A stretch of 64,000 nt of DNA, from contig OU015526.1 of assembly GCA_907165065.1 (NCBI GenBank), forward strand, positions 64,999,723 to 65,063,722, given 5' to 3'. Position 1 is the stretch's first letter, and the number at the start of each line of letters is the position of its first letter. Source of the stretch: Caprimulgus europaeus (taxonomy: Eukaryota > Chordata > Aves > Caprimulgiformes > Caprimulgidae). Both the position numbers and the translations under genes were made by a program. Positions 29,381-40,849 of the stretch are shown here, piece after piece. The notes beneath the pieces are model-generated. The model was not told the DNA's origin. It ran no database searches and saw nothing but the letters and a program-made list of their open reading frames with translations.

Positions 29381-30210
29381 CTACGTGGATAGTTGAACAA
29401 CAGAATTTTATTAGGACTGGCACATTTTTATTTACATATATAATCTTTTGATTAAAAAATTCAACCAAAATCTTCAATCTGAATGTTTGTAGGCGTAGAG
29501 AAATTAAGAAATTGTTGAAAGCAGACGTACATGCTATAGGTGAATTAATGAAACGGTGTCCAGCTCTCTGAAGGAAAAGAGGTGAAAGTTACACGAAGAT
29601 CTCTGAAGTTCTCTCGAGATCTCCTGAGCGACGTTCATGCTGACATCAGCCAGGAAGATCCTTCTTTCATGGTTTGTTGGAAATTACACCAAACTGATGT
29701 TCAGATTTTGCACTTACTGCTCGGTGGAATACGTGCTGCAGTAGATACGAATTGTATTCAGGTTTTGAAGATGACAGTCAAGGAACATCCGTTTGACTGG
29801 GCACCTTAAAGCTTTCTCTTGTGTATGAGTGGTAACATTGCCTTTTTCTACAGTAATGTCTCATGTTTACCCTGACAAATAAGCTTTTCTTCTGGATCTT
29901 GGGATGAGCCAGCTTCTCAGAGTTCAATGTACTATCCCAGCAAGGAAGTGTTGAGAACAACAGGCTATTGTTGCATTTGGGTGTGCATTGTCCTGGACCC
30001 TGGGCGTCTGTATCCTGCCTCGCAGGTGCTACGAGCTCAGTCGCAGCCGCTGGCTCTGGGCAGTGTGGTAGACCAAGCTTAGTATGTTTGTCCCGAACAT
30101 TGCTCGGACACTGTCCAGAACGATGCACGAACACCCACAATATCCTGTACAGCACCTTGCAATGTCATGCACAGCAGCTTGTGGTTTCTACTCTGTAACA
30201 AAAGGCTTCT

Positions 30211-30220
30211 GCGCCTGCGC
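30211..30220. promoter_or_regulatory. NRF1-like site 1 in the LTR
   Basis: GCGCCTGCGC matches the known NRF1 palindromic consensus (GCGCMTGCGC). It lies in the presumed U3 part of the LTR, about 195 bp upstream of the TATA-like box. Binding is inferred from the motif only. Confidence 0.45.
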
Positions 30221-30291
30221 AAATACTGGGTCAGCCAAAGGACACTCATGTTATGGGGCACCCAACAAGTAGCAACCCACAAAAGACCTGG

Positions 30292-30301
30292 GCGCATGCG
30301 C
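30292..30301. promoter_or_regulatory. NRF1-like site 2 in the LTR
   Basis: GCGCATGCGC is a perfect palindrome and the best form of the NRF1 motif. It is 72 bp downstream of site 1 and about 105 bp upstream of the TATA-like box. Such CpG-containing sites are rare in the rest of this AT-rich window. Confidence 0.5.
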
Positions 30302-30404
30302 ACAAGGACTACGTGTAACACGCGATCATCGTGTGCACACCCAAGACATGTTACTCTCATGGAAACCACTGCTAGAAGGAGGAAGGTGCAAACCTGAAAT
30401 AGAC

Positions 30405-30411
30405 TATTTAA
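30405..30411 (+). promoter_or_regulatory. TATA-like box of the LTR
   Basis: TATTTAA followed by GAGCC, on the same strand as NR3C2. Position within the LTR fits a U3 promoter; transcription would start about 25-30 bp downstream if it is active. Confidence 0.45.
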
Positions 30412-30576
30412 GAGCCACTAAGACCTAAGACAGTGAGGATCCTCCCCACCAGAATGCAAAGGCATCGGAACTACGAGACGTCGCTGGATCTGCAGTGGTG
30501 ACTATCTCTTGCTCAGCTGTTTCTCCACTTTTCTTACTGTTTTCTTTCTCTCTCGGTTCTATCCTCTTTGTTGCTT

Positions 30577-30582
30577 AATAAA
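30577..30582 (+). terminator. LTR poly(A) signal (AATAAA)
   Basis: AATAAA lies 166 bp after the end of the TATA-like box, followed about 10-15 bp later by a CA-containing stretch. In an LTR this would mark the end of R. Being in sense orientation inside intron 4, it could in principle cause premature polyadenylation of the host transcript. Use is not shown by the sequence. Confidence 0.5.
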
Positions 30583-31635
30583 AATTACAGGCTCTCCTGA
30601 CCTGATATTTGACTTCATTTGCATCTTAATTCCATCTCGGTGGAGATCCACAAAGAATCCTCGGAGCATTGGCTGGTCTGGACTCTGACAGGCAGGCAGC
30701 ACCAATTTCAAGGAAACAGTAAAACACTAATGGCTGCTGTCACCAGCAGTGGTCTCGGGGCAACAGCAGCTCTGCTGTTGAGAAGGGGTTTCTTAAAACA
30801 TGGCTATTAAGGAGTTTGTAGAAGAGTAATGAAGTAGTTTTGTGGATCTTCATGGGGGCTTTCCTGCACCTTAATAAAAGGACTAGGAAGGAGCATATAG
30901 AGCAAGCTTTGAAAACTTCCCAGGAGGCAGTGGCCTGGCACGCTGAACTGAACTGGAAGTGAACATTTTGATAATGGAGAAGAGAGGAGGTTGGCCAGAA
31001 AGGATCCTGAAACTGCAGAAAAAAGCACTATACTTAAGAAAAGATAGGGAGGAGGATTGATGACAAGGGAAAAAAACTTGAGATAGTCCATGCCCTGTCC
31101 CCACCAAGTCTAAGACGGGTGTTTGCAGTAGTATTCTAAGTAGGAGCGACATAGACTTGTATTTACTGATGCCAGTAACGGAGATGTTGCAATAATCAAG
31201 AGACAGGAAGACAGAAGTCCAGACAAGGGTTTTAGCTGTGTACAGGTAGATAAGAAAGACTATATTTGAGAGAAATTACTCAGAAAGAATTGCAAACATT
31301 TAAATTTAGTTCATTATTTGCTGATTTTAAAGATCTTCTTAGTTACGTTTTCCTATCACGAAAAGAAGGCTCATGGGCTTTTGATGTGTTTTTTTGTATG
31401 TGTGTTTTTAACCTCATTGTCTTGCTTTTTGTTTCCTATTCTTTCCACACGTTACATGATCATTTTGCTGACGTGGGAGCAGGGCTTTCCGCCTGCTTAT
31501 GTATCTGTGCTTCACGTGGCAAAGTTGGGAAGGCAACCTACAGAGAATGGCTGACATCTCTGCAAGAAGTGGAAGCACACTAGCTTTGCTGTCTTTTGAG
31601 AATACTTAGTAAAGAAAAGTAGGGAGGATAGCATT

Positions 31636-31671
31636 AAAGAAAAAAAGAAAAGGGGGAGAAAAAAGGGAAGG
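31636..31671. repeat. 36-nt uninterrupted purine tract
   Basis: Only A and G from 31636 to 31671, including GGGGG and long A runs, about 680 bp before exon 5. It lies in a wider A/G-rich stretch from about 31608 to 31700. Confidence 0.85.
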
Positions 31672-32350
31672 CAGATCACTAGAGAAATGGAGAAACGTTG
31701 ATAGCAGTGAGGAAGGTGCTACACAAGGCTCGTTGTTTTATCTTCAGCTGGGTTAATTATTTTATCATTATTTCAGAACTACTCCAGAAAGGGATTAAAC
31801 TTTTATGGAAGTTTCAAAGCAGCAAAAGCAAAGGGATTTGACCAGTTTAGGCTGTTCAGAATGGATTGACTACATCTCAAGTGCCCAGGGTGGGCACTAG
31901 GACTGAAAAGCTCAGGAGGGCTCTGGGTCTGCTGATTTTAGGCATTGCCAAGGAGATTTCTTTTGATGACCAAAGGCAATGGAGAACATGAATTGCAGAC
32001 TTGTAGGTGATAAGTGAATGATTTATGCTACAAAACAAATAAACATTTGAAATGTTACTGTGGTTGGTGCCAATTAAGCTATGATGTTTTATGCATGTCT
32101 GTATGGAGACAGATACTGGGCATTCTGTCACTTTTAAAAACACCCGGTAAAGCAATGAAAATGAGCTTATATGTGTCTTTTGGTCCTTTTTCCAGTGTAA
32201 TGATGCTGCAGGTGGTAAGGTATTTCTTAAGGTCCTGCACCTGTTTCACTTGAGAACTTTGAGATAATACTTCTGCTTCCATTTTCCATAAAGCCACGGT
32301 TACACTGGTTTTCTGTTTTGACTTGGCTCTTGTGCTGCTCTTCTTCACAG

Positions 32351-32689
32351 CCCGCAAGTCCAAAAAGTTGGGGAAATTGAAAGGGATGCACGAGGAGCAG
32401 CCACAGCAGCGGCAGCAGCCACCACCCCAGAGCCCCGAGGAAGGGACGACGTACATCGCGCCCGTGACTGAGCCCTCTGTAAACACAGCACTTGTCCCCC
32501 ATATGTCTGCTATCTCACCAGCACTTACTCCCTCTCCTGTTAAGATCCTTGAAAGCATCGAACCGGAGATCGTGTACGCAGGATACGACAGTTCGAAGCC
32601 AGACACAGCAGAGTACCTGCTTTCCACCTTAAACCGCCTGGCCGGCAAGCAGATGATTCAGGTGGTGAAGTGGGCAAAGATACTTCCAG
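32351..32689 (+). CDS. NR3C2: mineralocorticoid receptor exon 5: hinge and start of the ligand-binding domain
   Basis: Exon of 339 bp between an acceptor ending TTCTTCACAG and a donor GTAGGA, phase 1 at both ends. It begins [12 protein letters not shown], the basic end of the DNA-binding domain with nuclear-localisation character. A Q/P-rich hinge follows ([20 protein letters not shown]). The ligand-binding domain then starts with helix 1 ([14 protein letters not shown]) and helix 3 ([19 protein letters not shown]). The Asn of LNRL and the Gln of AGKQ correspond to human Asn770 and Gln776, which contact steroid hydroxyl and 3-keto groups. The exon is 12 bp shorter than the 351 bp I expect in human; the loss falls in the proline run of the hinge. 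Removal of this exon alone would keep frame. Reading on past the donor meets a stop about 25 codons later. Confidence 0.97.
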
Positions 32690-33256
<567 letters not shown>

Positions 33257-34027
33257 TAAGTATTCCTTAATGGTCCTTTTCAGTGCAGGCTGGAAGGATT
33301 ACTCTGTCTTTATTTGATTTTCAGGCTTACCTGCAATCTAAAAAAATTTCAGCTAGTTCCAGTTTAAAACATAGCTTTTTTTTTTTTTTCCCCTCCCAGT
33401 GACTCAGTTTTCAATTGGCAAAGCTTTGATACTGCCATACACTTCTCCTTATGTATATGGATGTATTCTCAAACTAGGACCATCCTACTGGCTTGAAATA
33501 TGTCTGATACACAACCAGGATTTACAGAAAAAAATATTGGTTTGTATCTACTGGAGTTTGGAAAAATACCTAACTTCTAGGAAATGTGAATGTTTAAACT
33601 GCCAGGTTTTTTTTCAGAGCAGTCATATAATGGTGCCTTTGTTAACAATATACAGCTGTTCAGTGTGTTTCTTGACAGTCTTAATTACCCTTCTTTGCAT
33701 CCATAAAAGAAGCCAAAATGTTTTTTCAATAATGAAGCATAACTTCTCTTATGATGCATTCAGACAGAAAGAAGGATCAACCAAGGAACCATTTCTTCTG
33801 AGTATGTGTGTTCCTTCATATTTTGTGTTTAGTGCTTTGCTTTTGTTGAGTATGATTTAATTTCTGTTCCATCCACCCAATGTTTATTCCGGGAGAGTAA
33901 AGTCAAAATTTAAGCGAATAAACAGGCGGTCAAACTGGGGTCATGTCATATGCTTATCCCAGAAGGTGTTTGGGTTTTTTTCTAGAGGTAAAAATTAGAC
34001 ATAATCAATAGGATATGGTTGCTCTTA

Positions 34028-34077
34028 AAGAGAAAAAAAAAAACGAAACAAAAAAAAAACCACAAAAAAAACCCCAC
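34028..34077. repeat. A-rich simple repeat
   Basis: Runs of A broken by single C or G, ending CCCCACAGG. A T/G-rich tract of opposite composition lies about 180 bp downstream (34254-34310), so the two could pair loosely in RNA. Confidence 0.8.
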
Positions 34078-34253
34078 AGGAAAAGAATGAACAAAAAATA
34101 ACTTGCTGCTTAATCTCTTAAAGCATTCTGACATGTGTTTCTTGGAGAGGGTGCTTTGTTGCTGTCCACCTTAATAGTCTTTCTTTGATTTAGGAATTCA
34201 TAAATAATTAATGCATATGAGATTGGTCCCAAAGCAGTGAGCAATATCAAAGG

Positions 34254-34310
34254 ATTTTTGTTTGGTTTGTTTTGTGGGGGGTTTTTTGTTGGTTTTTTGT
34301 TTTGTTTTTG
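34254..34310. repeat. T/G-rich simple repeat
   Basis: Degenerate TTTTGTTTGG-like sequence with a G6-like cluster near 34276-34281. Low complexity. Confidence 0.8.
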
Positions 34311-35109
34311 AAAGAGGAAAAGCTGGTGATTCACTGCATGTGGTTGAAAATGTGTCAGCCATTTTCCTTCTTGAAAGCACCTCCACTGTGACTCGGACAT
34401 TAGAAAATCATCACAGCAAAAGTATCTGTAGCTAAAGCTAAGTGAAAAAGTGAACTTCGAAGAGTTTAGTTCTCCTGGGGCAATGTAGACTAAAAGTTCA
34501 AACACTGAAGCAGCTTTCCCTCATCTGAAGAAAGTCAGTTGGGGGGTTGAAATTTATTGGAGAGGGAAATCAATCCCACTTGCAAATAAAAGCGTATGTG
34601 CATTGCTAGCATTCTTGACACTGCAGCCAGAAGCGGCTTCCAGAAGTCGAGATCAATTGTGAGTTTTATGCTGCGAGCCCTGAGGTAGGTGCCTGCAGAA
34701 TTATACTGAGGTTGAGGTTGGGATCCGGTTGAGAAAATGAGTGCAGTGTCATGGAGTGCAAAATAAAAACATCCAAAACCAGATAAGTATGTAAGATAGT
34801 GGTCTAGTCTTCTACATATTTAATAATGTACTCTTGCAGAGCTACCAAAGGTAGTAGAAGGCAGAAGAAAATAAATTACCAGGAACTGTGTTGAGCTGTG
34901 AGATATGGGACAGAGGCTTTTGAAGTAGCTAATCAGGGCAAGAAATTTCCTTAGATGTAAAAGAGTGGGAGTTCAGTGCTTACTCTAGAATGGTGAAGGA
35001 CTCATCTCTGGAAGAAGAGGGCTTTTCTCACTTCACCCATGTTTCATACACAGTGGGAATCATGGGAGACATTTGTTCAAAGTTTCTCGCGTTGCCATTC
35101 AGGGTGGTA

Positions 35110-35640
35110 GTTGTGAGGCTGCATTTGGAGTCTGAGTTTTGGGCTTCCCAGCACAGGAAAGTTACTGAGAATGTGCAGAGAGCCCTGTGGATGTTGGCCA
35201 AGGTGCTGGGGGGCTGGTTGAGACAGCAAGGGAGCTGGGCTCATGCAACCAGGAGAAGACTGTGCTGGGTGCCGTAGGGATTTAATTGCAGCCTTCAGCT
35301 TCCTGATGAGTTGTTGTACAAAAGACAGAGTCAGACTTTTCATGGAGGGTTCCCAGTGGAAGGATGATAGGCTGTGATTGCAAGCCTAGGACAACAAACT
35401 GCTTCCTGGGCAGCTGGAGAAGAAATTTCTAATGAAAGGGTGAAATAGCAGAGCAGGTGCCCAGGGAGATCCTAGAATCTCTATCTTTGAAGATGTCCAA
35501 GCCTTGACTGTGCAAAGCCCTGAACAGCCTGCTTCAACTTTTACATTAGCCCTGCTGTGTGAGCAGAGGGTTGAAACTGAGACCTCCAGGGATCCCTCCC
35601 AAGCTGAATTATTTTGTGATTCCAGGTTCAAAGATGCAGT
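35110..35640 (+). mobile_element. CR1 LINE, diverged 3' portion
   Basis: Ordered CR1-like blocks are visible: 'gctgcatttggagtctgag' and 'gttttgggcttcccagcaca' (early), 'aaagacagagtcagactttt' and 'catggagggttcccagtgga' (middle), then 'gcaggtgcccagggagatcc', 'agaatctctatctttgaaga' and a terminal GTGATTCC. The gaps and substitutions mark it as old. It is in gene orientation and has no intact frame. Confidence 0.8.
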
Positions 35641-36583
35641 GCTTTTCCCAATTTTGATGTAAGGTCAGAGGTGAATTACTGGAATTGTACAAGTCAGCCA
35701 GTATTGTTCAGTATAGAAAGCATTCAGATAAGCACAAAACATAATGTGTATTCCTGCTTGTGAAAATACACTGCTGTGAAGCTTTGCTCTGGAGTTGCTG
35801 AAGGCTGGTCTTACCTTTACTTTTTGAGTACCATGAACTTGGAAATGCGATGTGTAGTTACAATCCCGGGCCTTTGTTTCTGTGCCACGAGGTTTATCAG
35901 GTCTCCCTAAGGTTTACTTGGTACAACTTTTTGAGTGTTTTACTGCCCTTGGCATTTTAGGACATGTATTAGTTGATGCAAAATGAAGGGGAGATGCTTT
36001 AAAATTACTTTTCCTTCTGCTTACTCACGTTCCTGTTATCACCTGGCCAAGACTTTCTTGCTGTTTCTTCATATTGTGTCAGGAGAGGTCATTTCCCATC
36101 CCTATGCAAGAAGCAATTAGGAAGGTCCCTGGCCAGTAGCGTGCACTTGGTGCCCCAGAGGGTTCAGCATTTTCTTCAATGAACAGTTAAAAAAGAGTGA
36201 AAGTAGAGGTTGGCATTAGCAGAATTATGTTGCTTTGTTTTATGTTAAATTAATTTTCCGTTTACTCTTTACTACTATGAATAAAAGGAAGTCGTAATGT
36301 TTCCGGAAGGCCTTGATATATTATCTTGGTTTTTTTCTTATTCTGAAGGCCTGTAAACAAGATGAATAACAAATAAGGATCTCTGTTATTAATGGCTGTT
36401 AAATGTACCTTTGATTTGCAGTGCAAAATGCCTCCCTACTAATAATGAAAGGCTGGAAATATTTGTCTGCCTTCATTTAGTCATGTTACATATCTAATTA
36501 AGTGTAGTGTTTTTCTTTATGGATCTCATATATATTCCATTGCATTAATTGAGCTTAAGTAAACGCAAAGATGTGAACTGAGG

Positions 36584-36628
36584 GATAAGAAAATGGCCAG
36601 CCAGCCTGTTACAGAAATGCCTGAAAAG
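36584..36628 (+). other. short intronic segment resembling exon 4 (uncertain)
   Basis: CCAGCCTGT at 36601-36609 is followed by TACAGAAATG and CTG-AA. Exon 4 has CCAGCCTGT, four further bases, then TACAGAAATG, T, CTG. A shared GATAAGA lies upstream in both. No open frame of the receptor is kept. It may be coincidence, or a decayed partial duplicate of exon 4. Confidence 0.2.
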
Positions 36629-39600
36629 AGGCATAAAACGGTGTATTTTATGTTGTGTGTGTAAGTTACAGTATGTGGAGTTTTTTTAATGCCTTTCTTT
36701 TGTAGCATAGTAGTTGTAATGAAAACTAATACTCTATATGCATAGCTTTCTTTTTAATCCACAGTAAGTCTCTTAAAGACCATCATGTATGTGACATGAC
36801 ATAATTCCTATTGCAGGTAAACACTCTTAAAGGATGACTGATACATATATAATAACACTGAAAAGACATTGCAATGATATTCTTATGGCTGCAAGCTCAA
36901 ATCCATGAAGTTGCACAATTCCAGAATTAAGGTGCTCTGTGAAATCGTAGTTTGAGCCCTTTGGGTATGTGCTTTGAAGACTTTACCTGTAACCAAGCCT
37001 TTAAGTTCTGCTATCCCATAATATTTTTCCTATGTGGCTCCTTCCTTTTTGTATTGATCAGGTTGGATGAGTTGTAGGGATGATACAGGATTATGTAGTG
37101 AGAAACTGTTGGATTTCTGCTTCATTTGTTGCCAAGCAAGGAAGCCTTACCTTGAATGGATCTAGGGATTTGGGAGAACAGAGTGGTATTTAATGGGGAA
37201 GATTTTCTTAAGACGTGGCAAAAGACTATCCCTGGTTCAAGACCTAAGCTCTGAGATCTTTCAGGTTCCTACTGCAAAGTAACAGAAATCCCACCAAAAA
37301 AAATGGCTGTTGTTTATTTAACTTGAAGGAGGGAGGAAATTTCTCTTAAGAATTAAGCAAAGACTTTAGCTGAAATTTTCTAATCTAACTCAACCTGAGG
37401 CAGACATATACATGGACAATTTAAGTCCAGAGCATTAAATTGGTAAAATTATACACAACTGAAAGCAGGAAGCTGACTGGTGCTGCTTAGAATGGGTACC
37501 AGAACAAAGCAAGGGATGTAGCAAAATACAATGTTTTTTAACACTAGCTTATTTTCAGGGATTATGTCTGAAGCAAAATGAACCGTTTGCTACAGGGAAC
37601 AGCCTAAAGCATGATTTTTAAGATGTGGTCCTGGAAGGTAAGGAAGTTAGTTTCAAATTCCCTTGGTCTCTCCCTTACTGAATGAATTATCGTTGAACTA
37701 ACAGCTAAAATGGTTCCCTCCTTGGCTGTGCCCTTTTGAAGGAAAAGTCCCCAACTTTTCTTAAACGAGACAGCATAACAGTTTAGGTCCTAGAAGAGAT
37801 CTGATGATCTGAATTTTTCAGTAGTAGGAGTTTGTGTTTGCATTGCAGAAGTCAGATGGCTAAATCCCACAGGAAGGCAAGGGACGCTCCTTCTTGCTTG
37901 TGTTTCTACAACAGGCTCGGGCAGTTGCTGTCCCTCTGGCTAGTGGTGGCAACTTACCAGGTATCTGCTTCCACCCATACATTAAGTCAGGGCATCGTCT
38001 GGCAATCTTTCAGAGGCTCAGGAAAGGATAAAAAGCATTTACGAGTGCAGCACTGCCAACAGAAACCCAACAGGAGCCAAGATGTGATGCAGCAGGGATC
38101 CTCACTCCACCGACGTGGGAAACCAGCAGGAGCAGTGGGCATCGGCTGCCTTTGGGGCCACGGCTTGTGCTCCCAGCACGTGTTCCCCTCCCAGCTGGAG
38201 GCCAGAAACTGCATCCCTCATGGCAAGCTGCCGCCTAAGGAAGAGGGATGGTGGCTTTTCATCTTCCATAGGGCAAAATCCCAGCTGATGGTATTTAATA
38301 TTAATGAATATTAAAAATCAAGCCGTGCATCCTCTTTGGCATGTGTTGGTATTGCTGCTATAAAGAAACCAGAGGGCCAGCCTGATGCTGGAGTTCCCCC
38401 ACAGGTCTCGATTTTTTCTTTTGATTTTAGGTTTTGCACGATCTCTGCAGACTTGTAAACCCTTGGGGACTTTTGAAGAAGAGATTCAAATTTCAAAACT
38501 GTTTACTATTTTTAGGAAATTTACTCAGATTATCTTATTTACCATTCCAGCATTATCTAGCTATAAAATAGCAATGATGTGGGATACTGAAAGAGTTCAG
38601 TAATGCTGAGACACTTTAATACATTAAAGTACAACATCAATATTTCAACAGTATTTTGCAAATGCACCAAATGACTAATGTATTGTGAGTTTTCTAGCTC
38701 CTTTGATTTTTCTTGGTTTGTCATATGCAGCATAAAGAATAAATCATAGGTGGGTAACTGTGCAGGTTCTGGATTTTCTGACCATTGTACTTTCTTCTAA
38801 CTGTCATGGGATTTTAACAGAGATTTTTAGCCCAGTCAAGAACTTTAGGGTTTGCCTGGTAAAACCAGCATTAGTCATTGCATGCAGTACCCAAAATTAT
38901 TAAAGTGAACTTGAAAAACCAAGTCTAAAAACTGGGGCCAGTTCCACAAGCATTTGGATCAGTAATGTCTTATTTTCCATCTCTGAAAATTACTGTATTA
39001 CCTCATATGCAACTCAGTCCTTACAGTAAAAAGGTTTCCATAGAGGTGGCAATTTATTTAACATTATGTAAGAAACATTAAGAACAGAGTGCACTGATTG
39101 TCATATTGTTTGGTGCTTTTGACTGATAAGGCGAAGCTTCAGGCTATGGATTTTAAACTAAGTGGCTATCCTTTCATTATTGCCACTTTGGGCAATTGTG
39201 ACACTACTGGTTGCTTTTCTACTTTGTAGTGCAGTATAGATGACTTTTTCATTATAAAATTCAATAATCTACTCCAGTTATTTTTAAATAACCCAATAAT
39301 ACTATGTATGTAATGTAGTTTAACAAACTAACAAAGGTTGCTGCAAGATAATGTAAATCACTCCTTTAAAGTGGAAGATTTAACTTTCAATAAAATAAGA
39401 ATGTAGTATTGGAAGGAGCTTTCATCCTGTGCCTTTGGTAATTGCCCCAGGCGTGAAGTTTTAAAATTTAAAAGCAGATAGAAGTTGATAGTAGCAATAG
39501 AGGAAAACTAGAGAATACATTTTTCAAATGAGAAAGTTGACGTAGAGCAAATTAGGTAGAGAGGCAGAAAATCAGCTTCAGTACATGGGGATTTCTGTGA

Positions 39601-39987
39601 AGTTTCTGTGCTAATGATGTCATGGGATGTGAATGGGCAGAGGCTTTTGTAACATTGAGTAAAGTCGTGAAATTAAATTAAGAATTAAGATGTAGCTTGG
39701 CTGAATAGCTGAGATTTTATTTAAAACCTGCATTTATTAATTATGTGTAATTTATTAGTAAATAGCATGTTCATTGTCTTTTCATTATGTTCCTAATATC
39801 TTCTCATAATATACTTGTGGAAGCTGACACCGTTAGGATTTGCTGTTGTGGAAGGCAGTGCAAGGATGCAGCTGCCTCTCTGCCCTTTCAGTGCTGAAGC
39901 CTGTAAATCTTTCTGGTGTTCTGATTTCTATAGTAACAGCAGGAAGATAAATGTAATAAAATAACCTGAAAATCTAAGAACAGCAGA

Positions 39988-40005
39988 TTTTTTTTTTTTT
40001 TTTTT
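39988..40005. repeat. poly(T) tract
   Basis: Eighteen consecutive T. No flanking structure identifies a source element. Confidence 0.9.
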
Positions 40006-40849
40006 CCAAACCTTATATACTTTGGGGGCAGGGAGGGGAATTATTACTTAGATCATCTGTGAGTGGTCGTAAAGCCAATAAGTAACTTATTTTATTCTTT
40101 AAAAGATTGCTTTTTTTCCGTATCTGTGTTTTGCAGGATGATGGCTGTTAACCCTTTTGATTTCTTCTGCAATCTGTTAATCCTGTAGTGTCTAAATTTA
40201 GGTACATTTTTCTAATCTCTTTCATCTGGCAGTCTCCAAATCCCTCATTTTTAATTAGTATTGCCACAATGATTGTTGCTAAGAGTTGTCAATGTTCATT
40301 CTTTGCCAATAAATTCTGTGTATGATTGCTGATCTTGTGAAAAGGTCAGCAAGCACTTCTTGATATTCCTCCCTGCATGATTTTTTCTTGCATATATTAT
40401 TTTGAAGAGGAATACTGCATTCATACAATCTAAATTGCCAGTGCTGTGAGAAGTGGGTATCTTTATGAGTAATTTTTTTTATATATGTTGTTACTGTTAT
40501 TTACTTTTTCATAAAGTGCAGCTCAGTTCCCATCCAGAGAAGTATATAAAAGGATTTTGTTACATACCCACCCCAAAATAGTGCAGACACAGAAGGAAAT
40601 TTTGAAGAATTACTGTCACACCTGTACATAATAGATGTAATATGCTTCAGCTAGATTTTCCAAGTCCTGTTTTGCTTTTTCTTTGTAAACAAGTCAATGG
40701 TTGGGCAAAGTGGTAGATTCAACTTCTTTGCATAAATTTCTAGAGGCTCTGCCTTTTAATGCCTTTCTCTAAACACTTTCTGAATTTCTAGGGTGTTTTA
40801 GTTGAAACTGTGAAACTGTGAAGGAAAACAGGAGATAAAATAGTTTTAA

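Larger units (their letters stand above)
30064..30690 (+). mobile_element. probable solo LTR of an endogenous retrovirus
   Basis: This 627-bp segment begins TGTGG and ends GACA, giving the TG...CA ends of an LTR. The same 5 bp, GGCAG, flanks it at 30059-30063 and 30691-30695 as a candidate target-site duplication. Inside are a TATA-like TATTTAA at 30405-30411 and an AATAAA poly(A) signal at 30577-30582, spaced as expected for a U3-R-U5 arrangement (about 340 bp, 170 bp and 100 bp). It has clearly more CpG than the surrounding intron. No retroviral gene, primer-binding site or second LTR is seen beside it, so it looks like a solo LTR left by recombination. It lies in the same orientation as NR3C2. 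The family is not identified. A different left end near TGTTGAG at 29949 is possible but has no matching duplication. Confidence 0.6.

Noticed and set aside
29949..30063. Alternative left end of the LTR at TGTTGAG
   Set aside because: The preceding bases do not reappear after any plausible right end, whereas the end at 30064 has matching GGCAG flanks.
32079..32648. 189-codon open frame on the minus strand
   Set aside because: It is the antisense shadow of NR3C2 exon 5 and its flank.
33399..33860. 153-codon open frame just after exon 6
   Set aside because: Hydrophobic, low-information translation of T-rich intron; no family resemblance.
37832..38314. 160-codon open frame on the plus strand in intron 6
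   Set aside because: Composition is unremarkable, no domain is recognised and no splice context is seen.
39400..39480. CR1-like start 'attggaaggagctttcatcc'
   Set aside because: The resemblance to an antisense CR1 end lasts only about 40 bp and is not followed by further ordered blocks.
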